From NCBI GenBank assembly GCA_001556995.1, contig LSKF01000115.1, positions 1 to 9,414 of the forward strand: a DNA stretch of 9,414 nt. Reading direction: 5' to 3'. A model generated the notes under the pieces. It ran no database searches. It saw only the letters and a program-made list of their open reading frames with translations, and had not been told where the DNA came from. This DNA is from Erythrobacteraceae bacterium CCH12-C2. GTDB taxonomy: Bacteria > Pseudomonadota > Alphaproteobacteria > Sphingomonadales > Sphingomonadaceae. This document shows, piece after piece, positions 1-5,831 of this stretch (the first letter of the stretch is position 1; every line of letters starts with the position of its first letter). The position numbers and the translations under genes are program-made.

Positions 1-38
1 GGGGTCGGTACACAGAACGGACCCAGATATACGCTAAG
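1..38 (+). repeat. Outer transposon terminal inverted repeat, tnpA end
   Basis: This 38-bp repeat begins GGGGTCGGTA and ends ATACGCTAAG. It matches the reverse complement of 9377-9414 at 33 of 38 positions; the mismatches are at repeat positions 7, 9, 13, 21 and 23. The stop codon of the outer tnpA (34-36) lies inside it, so the transposase gene reaches into the transposon end. Confidence 0.95.
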
Positions 39-3012
39 GTTTTGCCGTGCCTTCGACGGCGCGCATCTGGCGAAGCGGTCTGAGCGCGGTGGATGGCGCA
101 TCGGGATCGGTCCAGAGGTAATCGCCGGTGAGATTGATATGCTGCCAACCGAGCGGTGATAGGTGTTGCAGCAGGTCCGGCGGGACCGGCCGGCCGAGGT
201 TGGCGAGATGCATCCGGGCGGCTTGCAGGTAGGTCGTGTTCCACAGGACGATGGCACCGGCGACGAGGTTCAGCGCGCTCGCCCGATGGCTTTGGGCTTG
301 CAGCGCATGATCGCGGATACGGCCGATGCGATGGAAGAAGATGGCGCGTTTCAGGGCATTTTCCGCTTCTCCCTTGTTGAGTTCGCGGGTGGCGCGGCGA
401 CGCTGTTCGGGCTGCTCGATCCAGTCGAGCGTGAACAGGGTACGCTCGACGCGACCGATCTCGCGCAACGCCAGTGCCAGGCCGTTGGCGCGTGGATAGG
501 AGCCGAGCCGTTCCAGCATGATCGAGGCGCTGACGACGCCTGTGCGGATCGAGGTTCCCAGTCGCAGCACGTCGTCCCAGTGTGCCTCGATCAGACCTTC
601 GTCGATGCGGCCCGCGACCAGCGGCGCAATATCGGGGCCGGGTTCGATGCCGTTAAACAGGTGCAAACGGCGTGCGGCGATATTCGGGATACGCGGCGCG
701 AACCGGAACCCAAGCAGATGACATAGCGCGAACACATGGTCGGAGACGCCCCCGCCATCGACGTGATGCTCTTCGATGTGCAGATCGGCGCCGTGGTGGA
801 GCAGCCCGTCGAGCACCTGTGCCGCCTCGCTCGCCGAAGCGGAGATAACTGTGGAATGGAACGGCGCGTAGCGATCCGAGACGTGGCTGTAAAAGGAGAC
901 AGCCGGCTCTGTCCCCTTGTGCGGATTGACTGCGCCGGTTGCCTGGGCGCGGCGGTCGAGCGGAAAGTTCTGACCGTCTGAGCTGGACGAGGTGCCGGAC
1001 CCGAACAGCGCGGCCAGCGGCGCGGTGTGTTGGGCGTCGACAAGCCGGGCGAGCGCGCGACCGTAGGTTTCCTCGCGCAGATGCCACGAGGCGAGCCAAC
1101 CGAGTTGGCGCTGGGTCACGAGATTGCAGGCTTCCGCCATGCGCGTATGGCCCAGATTGGTGGCATCGGCGAGCACCGCCGTGAGGATCGCACGTGGTTC
1201 ATCCGCGGCACGGCCACTTTGCAGATGCGTGAAGCACTGGCTGAACCCGGTCCATCGATCGACTTCGGCAAGAAGGTCGGTGATGCGGATCGCGGGCAGA
1301 TGCGCATAGAGCGGCGCAAGGGCGGTATCGGATTCCTCGGGAGTAATCGCCTTCAAGGGCGAAATCCGCAGCCTGCCCAAGCTGAGCTGCACGTCTTCCA
1401 GCGCGTCCGTCTCCGCCTTTCGCTCGACCTCGGCCAATCGACGGGCGAGGCGGGCGCGTCGTTCGGCCAGCCAGATATCGGCCGTATCCGGTGCCGGTAT
1501 CGGCAAGGGGCCGGCCGCGCGCATGTTGGCGAATACGGGGGCAGGAATGAGTTGCTGCTCGACAGCACGATAGCGTCGGCTTCCCTCGACCCACATGTCG
1601 CCGGCGCGAAGCCGGTCGCGAAGCTCGACCAGCACGCACAATTCATAGATCCTGCGATCGGGAATGCCGGTGCCGATCGCCCGACGCCAAGCTTGCCGGA
1701 TGAAGCCGACTGGCGTGCCTGCAGGCAATTTGCGCAGATGACCAAAATGAAGGTCGCGCATGATCGCGACCGCTCGCGCGAGCGCATGGCAGGCTGGCAC
1801 CGCCCCGAATGTGAACGAGGCGATGAACGAGGGACCGACCTGTCGGAGGACGGGGTAATTGGTCGCGGCGACCGCGACGGGATCGACCGAATCGGGGCGG
1901 ATCAGCTTGCGGGCTTCATCGACCTCGCGGCCGAGATCATTCCATCCGATCGCTGCCTCGACCGCAGCGCCGATATCGCCACCTGATATCTTGGCGGCGA
2001 GCAAGGCAGCGCCGAGTTGGGCAAGCAGCCGGATTTTGCCGTTGATGGTGCGCCGGTTGCGCTTGAGTGTCGTGTCCGCGCTGTTCTGTTCGCGCCGGAA
2101 CATCTGCCCAAGCAGGCGATCGAACATCAGCACCGCATCGTCGGTGAGGGTAACGATGGTTTCGAGGATGGTCGCCACCAATGTGGCGCGACGCCGCGTC
2201 GCTTGCAGCGTCCGAACATGTTGCGCGGTCAGCCGCACGCCTTCCTGGCACAGGCGTCGGAGGCGCTCGGGATGGACGCCTACGGCGATATCCGGATCGA
2301 TCCCGATGGCCCGAAGCAGTGTCAGTCGCTCGATGATGGCGGCGAATGTCTTTCGGCCGGGCTTGCCGGGTGACTGCCGCACCCAGGCCAGATCGCTCAA
2401 GTTCGTGCCTGTGTGGGGCAGGAGAAGCGCATCGAGCAGCCGGCGCTGTCGAGCATCGAGTCCTCGGGTCAGATGCTCGGCGACATGGCGTTCGGCATCG
2501 AGCAACGCCTGTGCGACCATCCGCTCGACCGAACTGATGCCCGGCACAATGATGCGCCGTCGCCGGCACTCATCCAGCATCACGCGCGCCAGCCTAGCCC
2601 CGCTGGTCGTCGTCAGCGCGATCGGCAGGAGCCATTCCTGCAACGTCGTTCGCAGCGGCCGACTGAGCGGCATGAAGCCGAATGCATCGCGCAGTGCATC
2701 GAGCTGTTCGTACCGGGTCGGGCCGCGCGTCGCGTAGTCGGCCAGCACCTCGGGTCCGACCTGCAATTGCTCTGCGACGAACGCGAGCGGCGTATCAGGG
2801 ATCAGTTCACCGGGTCGCAGGAAACGGCCAGGATAGCGCAGCGCGCAAAGCTGGATCGCGAAACCCAGCCGGTTATGCGGTCGCCTCCGGCGGACGATGA
2901 TGGCCAAGTCGTCCCGGCTCAATGTCCAGTGCTGGACGAGCAGGGTTTCGTCGTCGGGAAGCGCGAGCAACGCCGCGCGTTGCTCGTCCGACAGGACGGC
3001 GCGACGCGGCAT
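34..3012 (-). CDS. tnpA: Tn3-family DDE transposase of the outer element (Tn21-like)
   Basis: This gene encodes a 992-residue replicative transposase, a normal length for the Tn3 family, which binds the 38-bp ends and joins them to target DNA to form cointegrates. The N-terminal DNA-binding part starts MPRRAVLSDEQ and contains NRLGFAIQLCALRYPG. The C-terminal DDE domain shows D679 (in SSSSDGQ), D752 (in HVDGGGVSDHVFAL) and E882 (in LNKGEAENAL), so the triad is intact. I chose the ATG at 3012, four bases after the tnpR stop. The frame stays open upstream to 3123, but that would overlap tnpR and add residues with no family resemblance. The two genes read as a tnpR-tnpA operon. Its stop codon lies within the left inverted repeat. 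Function is confident; subgroup placement is by eye. Confidence 0.96.
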   Translation of the reverse strand: MPRRAVLSDEQRAALLALPDDETLLVQHWTLSRDDLAIIVRRRRPHNRLGFAIQLCALRYPGRFLRPGELIPDTPLAFVAEQLQVGPEVLADYATRGPTRYEQLDALRDAFGFMPLSRPLRTTLQEWLLPIALTTTSGARLARVMLDECRRRRIIVPGISSVERMVAQALLDAERHVAEHLTRGLDARQRRLLDALLLPHTGTNLSDLAWVRQSPGKPGRKTFAAIIERLTLLRAIGIDPDIAVGVHPERLRRLCQEGVRLTAQHVRTLQATRRRATLVATILETIVTLTDDAVLMFDRLLGQMFRREQNSADTTLKRNRRTINGKIRLLAQLGAALLAAKISGGDIGAAVEAAIGWNDLGREVDEARKLIRPDSVDPVAVAATNYPVLRQVGPSFIASFTFGAVPACHALARAVAIMRDLHFGHLRKLPAGTPVGFIRQAWRRAIGTGIPDRRIYELCVLVELRDRLRAGDMWVEGSRRYRAVEQQLIPAPVFANMRAAGPLPIPAPDTADIWLAERRARLARRLAEVERKAETDALEDVQLSLGRLRISPLKAITPEESDTALAPLYAHLPAIRITDLLAEVDRWTGFSQCFTHLQSGRAADEPRAILTAVLADATNLGHTRMAEACNLVTQRQLGWLASWHLREETYGRALARLVDAQHTAPLAALFGSGTSSSSDGQNFPLDRRAQATGAVNPHKGTEPAVSFYSHVSDRYAPFHSTVISASASEAAQVLDGLLHHGADLHIEEHHVDGGGVSDHVFALCHLLGFRFAPRIPNIAARRLHLFNGIEPGPDIAPLVAGRIDEGLIEAHWDDVLRLGTSIRTGVVSASIMLERLGSYPRANGLALALREIGRVERTLFTLDWIEQPEQRRRATRELNKGEAENALKRAIFFHRIGRIRDHALQAQSHRASALNLVAGAIVLWNTTYLQAARMHLANLGRPVPPDLLQHLSPLGWQHINLTGDYLWTDPDAPSTALRPLRQMRAVEGTAKP

Positions 3013-3016
3013 CGGC

Positions 3017-3601
3017 TTAGACCTTGGCCGGTGCGGTCCAGCCGATCCGGGCAAGCGTGCCGAGAAGGGTCGAACGCGGCACCTTGAAGGTCCGGCAGAC
3101 GGACGCCTTGCTGGCCCCGCCATCCAGCGCGGCGGTGATCCGCTCGAGCGTTTCGGCGTCGATCATCGGCGGGCGGCCACCTTGGCGTCCCCGGCGTTTG
3201 GCAGCAGCCAGTCCCGCCATCACCCGTTCGCGCGTGAGCGCACGCTCATATTGTGCCAATGCACCGAACAGCGAGAACAGCAATTCGCCGTGCGGCGTGG
3301 TCGTATCCATCTGCTCGGTCAGCGACCGGAACGCGATGCCGCGCGCCTTCAGATCGGTGACGATCGTCAGCAGGTGCGGCAGCGAGCGTCCGAGCCGGTC
3401 GAGCTTCCACACGATCAGTGTGTCGCCCGCGTTCAGATAGTCGAGGCAGGCTTTCAGGCCTGGTCGGTCGTCGCGCGCGCCGGATGCCTTGTCGGTATGG
3501 AGATGCCGATGATCGACCCCGGTTGCGACGAGCGCGTCCCGCTGGAGATCGACCGTTTGGCGGTCATCGGTCGTTGACACCCGCATATATCCGACCAGCA
3601 T
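3017..3601 (-). CDS. tnpR: Serine resolvase of the outer element
   Basis: This 194-residue serine recombinase would resolve the cointegrate made by the outer transposase by recombination at res. The N-terminal catalytic domain begins MLVGYMRVST, with nucleophile S9 and R7, followed by WKLDRLGRS at 65-73 supplying R69 and R72, and the conserved YER segment at 118-120. A basic linker (RRGRQGGRP) leads into a C-terminal helix-turn-helix at about 163-184. I chose the ATG at 3601 because GAGGG lies ten bases upstream; a TTG at 3610 would add three residues but sits only two bases from that site. The stop is four bases before tnpA, suggesting coupled translation. An inverted repeat covers the ribosome binding site (see 3605-3661). 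Confidence 0.95.
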   Translation of the reverse strand: MLVGYMRVSTTDDRQTVDLQRDALVATGVDHRHLHTDKASGARDDRPGLKACLDYLNAGDTLIVWKLDRLGRSLPHLLTIVTDLKARGIAFRSLTEQMDTTTPHGELLFSLFGALAQYERALTRERVMAGLAAAKRRGRQGGRPPMIDAETLERITAALDGGASKASVCRTFKVPRSTLLGTLARIGWTAPAKV

Positions 3602-3734
3602 GTACGACAAACCCTCGAAAGCATGTTTTCGAACACCCTATCAAAGCGACAGGGTTTGTCGATCGTTATGGGCTGAGGCGGGTATGGTTCGGCAAAAGCG
3701 CAGGTCCGGAGCGTCGCCTATCACCTGTTTGCCG
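3602..3734. other. Presumed res (cointegrate resolution) region of the outer element
   Basis: This 133-bp gap lies between the resolvase start and the end of the DUF417 gene, which is where Tn3-family elements with tnpR transcribed toward tnpA carry res. It contains dyads compatible with resolvase subsites: an 18-bp near-palindrome at 3615-3632 with one mismatched pair, an 11-bp perfect inverted repeat at 3605-3615 and 3651-3661, and an imperfect direct repeat (ACCCT-AAAGC) at 3611 and 3635. Subsite borders and the crossover point cannot be fixed by eye. The tnpR promoter should also lie here; I see no clear hexamers. Confidence 0.6.
3605..3661 (-). repeat. Perfect 11-bp inverted repeat enclosing the tnpR ribosome binding site
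   Basis: CGACAAACCCT at 3605-3615 is the exact reverse complement of AGGGTTTGTCG at 3651-3661. In the tnpR transcript the downstream arm contains most of the GAGGG ribosome binding site and ends three bases before the AUG. The repeat can be part of res, an RNA stem that masks the start, or both. The loop contains a second, smaller palindrome at 3615-3632. Confidence 0.65.
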
Positions 3735-4211
3735 TCACGCGTCTGCTGTCCGTATGGACGCAAGTAGAAGGCACGCTGATGCCGCAAGAAGCACCAGGTC
3801 CTTCAACAGGAACTGTCCGGTTCCGGCCGAAATCGCCGGGAACCCGCCAGCGGTCGGCTCGGCGACGCCAGGCGTGCTCAGGAAAAACGTCAGTGTCACG
3901 GCATAAGTCAGGCATGACATCGCCGCGCCGAGAGCGGAGGCCGTCTTGTTGAAAGCACCGATAATCAGCGCAGCGGCCGTCGCGAGCTCGACGGTGCCTA
4001 TAAAATAGCTTCCACCCTGCACCCCAAAAACGGCCGGAATCCAGCTCATGATCGGACTGTTCTTCATCAATGGCGCGATGCCCATCGCTTCATAGCTCGT
4101 GAATTTCATGCAACCGAACCAGAGAAAGATGACCACCAGCGCCCAGCGCAGCAACGCGAGAGACCCGCGAGAGCCGGTCGTCTTTTCAGCTATGTGTAAT
4201 GTCGAAAACAT
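3735..4211 (-). CDS. DUF417 (YkgB/RclC-like) inner-membrane protein, cargo gene
   Basis: This 158-residue protein has four hydrophobic segments at about 17-33, 68-87, 91-112 and 133-152, so it should sit in the inner membrane. Signatures of the DUF417 family, to which E. coli RclC (YkgB) belongs, are WFGCMKFTSYEAMGI at 31-45, SPIMSW at 52-57, FLSTPG at 110-115 and GTGQFLLKDLVLL at 130-142. RclC is part of the reactive-chlorine resistance rclABC locus, but the biochemical role of the family is not established. The start ATG at 4211 has GAGG four bases upstream, a little close. It is divergent from the marR-family gene across 104 bp with palindromes, so that regulator probably controlled it. 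A looser DoxX-type label is the alternative name. The family call is by motif recognition. Confidence 0.85.
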   Translation of the reverse strand: MFSTLHIAEKTTGSRGSLALLRWALVVIFLWFGCMKFTSYEAMGIAPLMKNSPIMSWIPAVFGVQGGSYFIGTVELATAAALIIGAFNKTASALGAAMSCLTYAVTLTFFLSTPGVAEPTAGGFPAISAGTGQFLLKDLVLLAASACLLLASIRTADA

Positions 4212-4268
4212 GGTGCCTCGCTTTCATCATGGCGCATGACCTGCCTTCATGCTTAGACAGGCGTGATA

Positions 4269-4293
4269 TATGCGCTGCGCATACACTATGCGC
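4269..4293. promoter_or_regulatory. Overlapping palindromes, candidate MarR operator
   Basis: Three 7-base half-sites lie in a row: TATGCGC (4269-4275), GCGCATA (4277-4283) and TATGCGC (4287-4293). They form a perfect dyad with a 1-base centre and another perfect dyad of 17 bp with a 3-base centre, sharing the middle half-site. The second has the length typical of MarR-family sites. They lie between the divergent DUF417 and marR-family genes. Binding is inferred from position and symmetry. Confidence 0.7.
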
Positions 4294-4311
4294 CGTCAAT
4301 GAATGAGGCAA
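4283..4311 (-). promoter_or_regulatory. Possible promoter of the DUF417 gene
   Basis: On the minus strand TTGCCT (4311-4306) and TAGTGT (4288-4283) are 17 bases apart, a weak sigma-70-like pair. The -10 lies inside the 17-bp palindrome, so a repressor bound there would block it. The hexamer match is poor and a TTGACG at 4299-4294 gives no good partner at normal spacing. Confidence 0.3.
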
Positions 4312-4315
4312 CCCT

Positions 4316-4385
4316 TTGAACGTACTCTCGGACCGGCTCGTCAATCTGTTCGGCGCCCTCGCAGTGGGCATCACCGATCGAATTA
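4316..4385 (+). pseudogene. 5' fragment of an interrupted MarR-family regulator
   Basis: This is the first 23 codons plus one base of a 180-residue MarR-family gene whose remainder is at 8889-9361. The start is TTG at 4316: a GAGG lies seven bases upstream (4305-4308), an in-frame stop at 4304-4306 rules out any earlier start, and nearby ATGs run into stops. The encoded peptide MNVLSDRLVNLFGALAVGI matches the first helix expected of a MarR dimer. Translation now runs into the inner transposon and continues to a stop at 4672, antisense to brnA, giving a 118-residue product with no domain. It is divergent from the DUF417 gene and was probably its regulator and its own. Confidence 0.85.
4381..4385. 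repeat. Target site duplication, left copy (AATTA)
   Basis: AATTA immediately precedes the GGGG of the inner left inverted repeat and is repeated exactly after the right one (8884-8888). Five bases is the standard duplication length for Tn3-family elements. Confidence 0.95.
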
Positions 4386-4423
4386 GGGGTTTGAGTAGCA
4401 ACGGAACAGAAAACCTACATAAG
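4386..4423 (+). repeat. Inner transposon left terminal inverted repeat
   Basis: This 38-bp repeat begins GGGGTTTGAG and ends CCTACATAAG. It matches the reverse complement of 8846-8883 at 37 of 38 positions; the only difference is at position 5 (T here, G there). The brnA stop codon lies 12 bases further in. Confidence 0.97.
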
Positions 4424-4435
4424 CCAAGCAGCCGC

Positions 4436-4720
4436 TTATCTCCGGTCCGCGTTGTCATGGACATAACGGCGCAGCACGCGGTTTATTTCGGTCTGGTATC
4501 CCCCCGATTGCGCGTGATCCTTGAACCAGCTCACCACATCGGTATCGAGCCGCAGGGTAACGGGTTTTTTGCGCGGCTTGTAAAGACCGGGACGCTTTGC
4601 CAAAGCCCAATTCTCAATCGGTGCCTCGGGAATATCCGCCGTGTCGATGTCAGTGTCAGGCATGTCCACTAGCTGCGCAATTTGGGCCGCTATGTCAGCC
4701 TCAGTCATCTTGTGCTTCAT
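4436..4720 (-). CDS. brnA: BrnA-type antitoxin
   Basis: This 94-residue protein resembles BrnA, the antitoxin that binds and neutralises the BrnT ribonuclease and represses its own operon. The N-terminal half is acidic (TDIDTADIPEAPIENW), as expected for a toxin-binding part. The C-terminal segment KKPVTLRLDTDVVSWFKDH followed by GYQTEINRVLRRYV (about 51-87) is the ribbon-helix-helix DNA-binding domain and the family hallmark. I chose the ATG at 4720 because AAAGGAAA lies just upstream; the frame is open to 4786. The start overlaps the end of brnT by 20 bases, so translation is probably coupled. Toxin-before-antitoxin order is as known for brnTA. The stop is 12 bases from the transposon repeat. 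The base composition looks less GC-rich than the transposase genes. Confidence 0.88.
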   Translation of the reverse strand: MKHKMTEADIAAQIAQLVDMPDTDIDTADIPEAPIENWALAKRPGLYKPRKKPVTLRLDTDVVSWFKDHAQSGGYQTEINRVLRRYVHDNADRR

Positions 4721-4988
4721 AACGTTTCCTTTCATCGGCTGTCGCTTTTCGGGCGCTGATAATACGTATGCTGTTCTCATCGTCACCCGTGGGGAGCGTG
4801 TGGACGACCGTTAAGATCAATATGCCGCGTACCAAGCCAATCGCGTGCCAGCGTTCTTCGTCGTTTTCATAGCGATCAAACACGATGATATGGGCGGGAT
4901 CATCCCAGACCAGCTCAGCCAGCTCGAATGCGACATGGTGCTTGCGCAGGTTGGCAGCGGCCTTGTCGTCGTCCCACTCAAATATCAC
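4701..4988 (-). CDS. brnT: BrnT-type ribonuclease toxin
   Basis: This 95-residue protein resembles BrnT, a RelE-fold ribonuclease toxin that stops growth by cleaving RNA. Recognisable family features are FEWDDDKAAANLRKHHVAFE near the N-terminus, WDDP at 28-31, ERWHAIG at 45-51 and the C-terminal RIISARKATADERKRYE. I chose the GTG at 4988 because AGGAAG lies four bases upstream and the protein then starts at the FEWD segment, as usual. An ATG at 5018 would add ten residues but lies upstream of a GATAAT that looks like the -10 of the operon. It overlaps brnA by 20 bases. The pair sits between the left repeat and res, the accessory slot of many Tn3-family elements. Confidence 0.88.
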   Translation of the reverse strand: MIFEWDDDKAAANLRKHHVAFELAELVWDDPAHIIVFDRYENDEERWHAIGLVRGILILTVVHTLPTGDDENSIRIISARKATADERKRYEAQDD

Positions 4989-4997
4989 AAAACTTCC

Positions 4998-5021
4998 TGT
5001 ATTGACATTATCGTGCATACA
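4998..5021 (-). promoter_or_regulatory. Possible brnTA promoter and operator
   Basis: On the minus strand GATAAT (5012-5007) could be a -10 box, placing the transcript start about 12 bases before the brnT GTG. A dyad with TGTAT (4998-5002) and ATACA (5017-5021) arms surrounds it, fitting autorepression by BrnA. There is no good -35 at 17 bases and the dyad is imperfect in the middle. Confidence 0.35.
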
Positions 5022-5204
5022 TTGCTCGAGGGCCAGATGCAACGCTGAACCATGCGGTCACAACAAACCCCGGTTTGATGCGAAGCGGTCCGACGAACGC
5101 GATCGACCCACTGGACGGCCTTCAATCTCACATCTACCCGTCCAGAAACCTATAGCCGGTAAACCCATCGTTCGATAGATTGATGCAAGAGGGAGCGGGC
5201 GTCG
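5019..5204. other. Presumed res region and tnpR promoter area of the inner element
   Basis: This 186-bp stretch between the divergent brnT and tnpR genes is the expected place for res. It holds CTGGACGG (5111-5118) with its exact reverse complement at 5138-5145, a 35-bp span in the size range of a resolvase subsite, and the palindrome CAAACC-CC-GGTTTG at 5064-5077. GGGAG at 5191-5195 is the tnpR ribosome binding site, nine bases before the ATG. The three subsites and crossover point cannot be assigned by eye. Confidence 0.6.
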
Positions 5205-5822
5205 ATGCTGATCGGGTACATGCGGGTGTCGACGGGCGAGCAGAATCTCGATCTGCAACGTGATGCGCTCGATCGTGCCGGATGCAACCTGATCTTCGAC
5301 GACGTTTGCTCGGGCCGTACGACCGAACGGCCTGGGCTCGACAAGGCAATCGATATCATGCGTGATGGCGACGCTCTTGTTGTCTGGAAGCTCGACCGAA
5401 TTGGACGGTCGCTGCCTCACGTCGTCGGGCTGGTCGGAGATCTGCAGAAGCGCGGCGTCGGCCTGAAGGTGCTGACCGGCGATATCGATACGACGACCGT
5501 CACGGGCCGGTTAGTGTTCGGCATCTTCGCAACCCTGGCCGAGTTCGAGCGCGACCTGATCCACGAGCGCACGATGGCAGGGCTGGCTGCGGCCAGGGCC
5601 CGTGGCCGCGCGGGCGGGCGGCCACGGGTGATGACGAAACAGAAGTTGAAGGCCGCAATGGCGTTGATGGCAGACCGCGACAATGCCGCGCGCGACGTCG
5701 CTGTCCAGCTCGGAGTATCGGTGTCGACACTCTATGCCTATGTCGACGCCAAAGGACAGCCGCGAGAGCGGGCCAGCGAACTGTTGGCCAAGCGCGGGAC
5801 CAGATCCGCGGCAGCGGCATAG
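5205..5822 (+). CDS. tnpR: Serine resolvase of the inner element
   Basis: This 205-residue serine recombinase would resolve cointegrates of the inner transposon at the adjacent res. The catalytic domain begins MLIGYMRVST, with R7 and nucleophile S9, and includes WKLDRIGRS at 61-69 (R65, R68) and FERDLIHER at 114-122. After the basic GRAGGRP linker, a helix-turn-helix occupies about 159-180 (ARDVAVQLGVSVSTLYAYV). About 25 basic, alanine-rich residues follow, longer than the outer resolvase at that end. The start ATG has GGGAG nine bases upstream. It reads toward tnpA, which starts nine bases after its stop. The two resolvases in the window share family motifs but differ widely, so each probably acts only on its own res. 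Confidence 0.95.
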   Translation: MLIGYMRVSTGEQNLDLQRDALDRAGCNLIFDDVCSGRTTERPGLDKAIDIMRDGDALVVWKLDRIGRSLPHVVGLVGDLQKRGVGLKVLTGDIDTTTVTGRLVFGIFATLAEFERDLIHERTMAGLAAARARGRAGGRPRVMTKQKLKAAMALMADRDNAARDVAVQLGVSVSTLYAYVDAKGQPRERASELLAKRGTRSAAAA

Positions 5823-5831
5823 CGTGAAGCG

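Noticed and set aside
1027..1986. Long plus-strand open frame of 319 codons opposite the outer tnpA
   Set aside because: It lies entirely antisense to a transposase with intact motifs, and its translation shows no recognisable domain. High GC makes such shadows common.
3013..3123. Upstream extension of the outer tnpA to 3123
   Set aside because: It would overlap tnpR by about 100 bases and adds a proline- and arginine-rich stretch unlike the family. The ATG at 3012 gives the usual MPRR start.
4419..4439. ATAAGC/GCTTAT stem at the brnA stop as a terminator
   Set aside because: The 6-bp stem is weak, has a 9-base loop, overlaps the transposon repeat and has no T-run after it in the brnA direction.
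4316..4672. 118-codon plus-strand frame as an independent gene
   Set aside because: Only its first 23 codons are real marR sequence; the rest is read through the inner repeat and the antisense of brnA.
4999..5042. Earlier brnT starts at TTG 5042 or ATG 5018
   Set aside because: Neither has a strong ribosome binding site, and both lie upstream of the likely -10. The GTG at 4988 follows AGGAAG and matches the usual family N-terminus, though the ATG at 5018 cannot be excluded.
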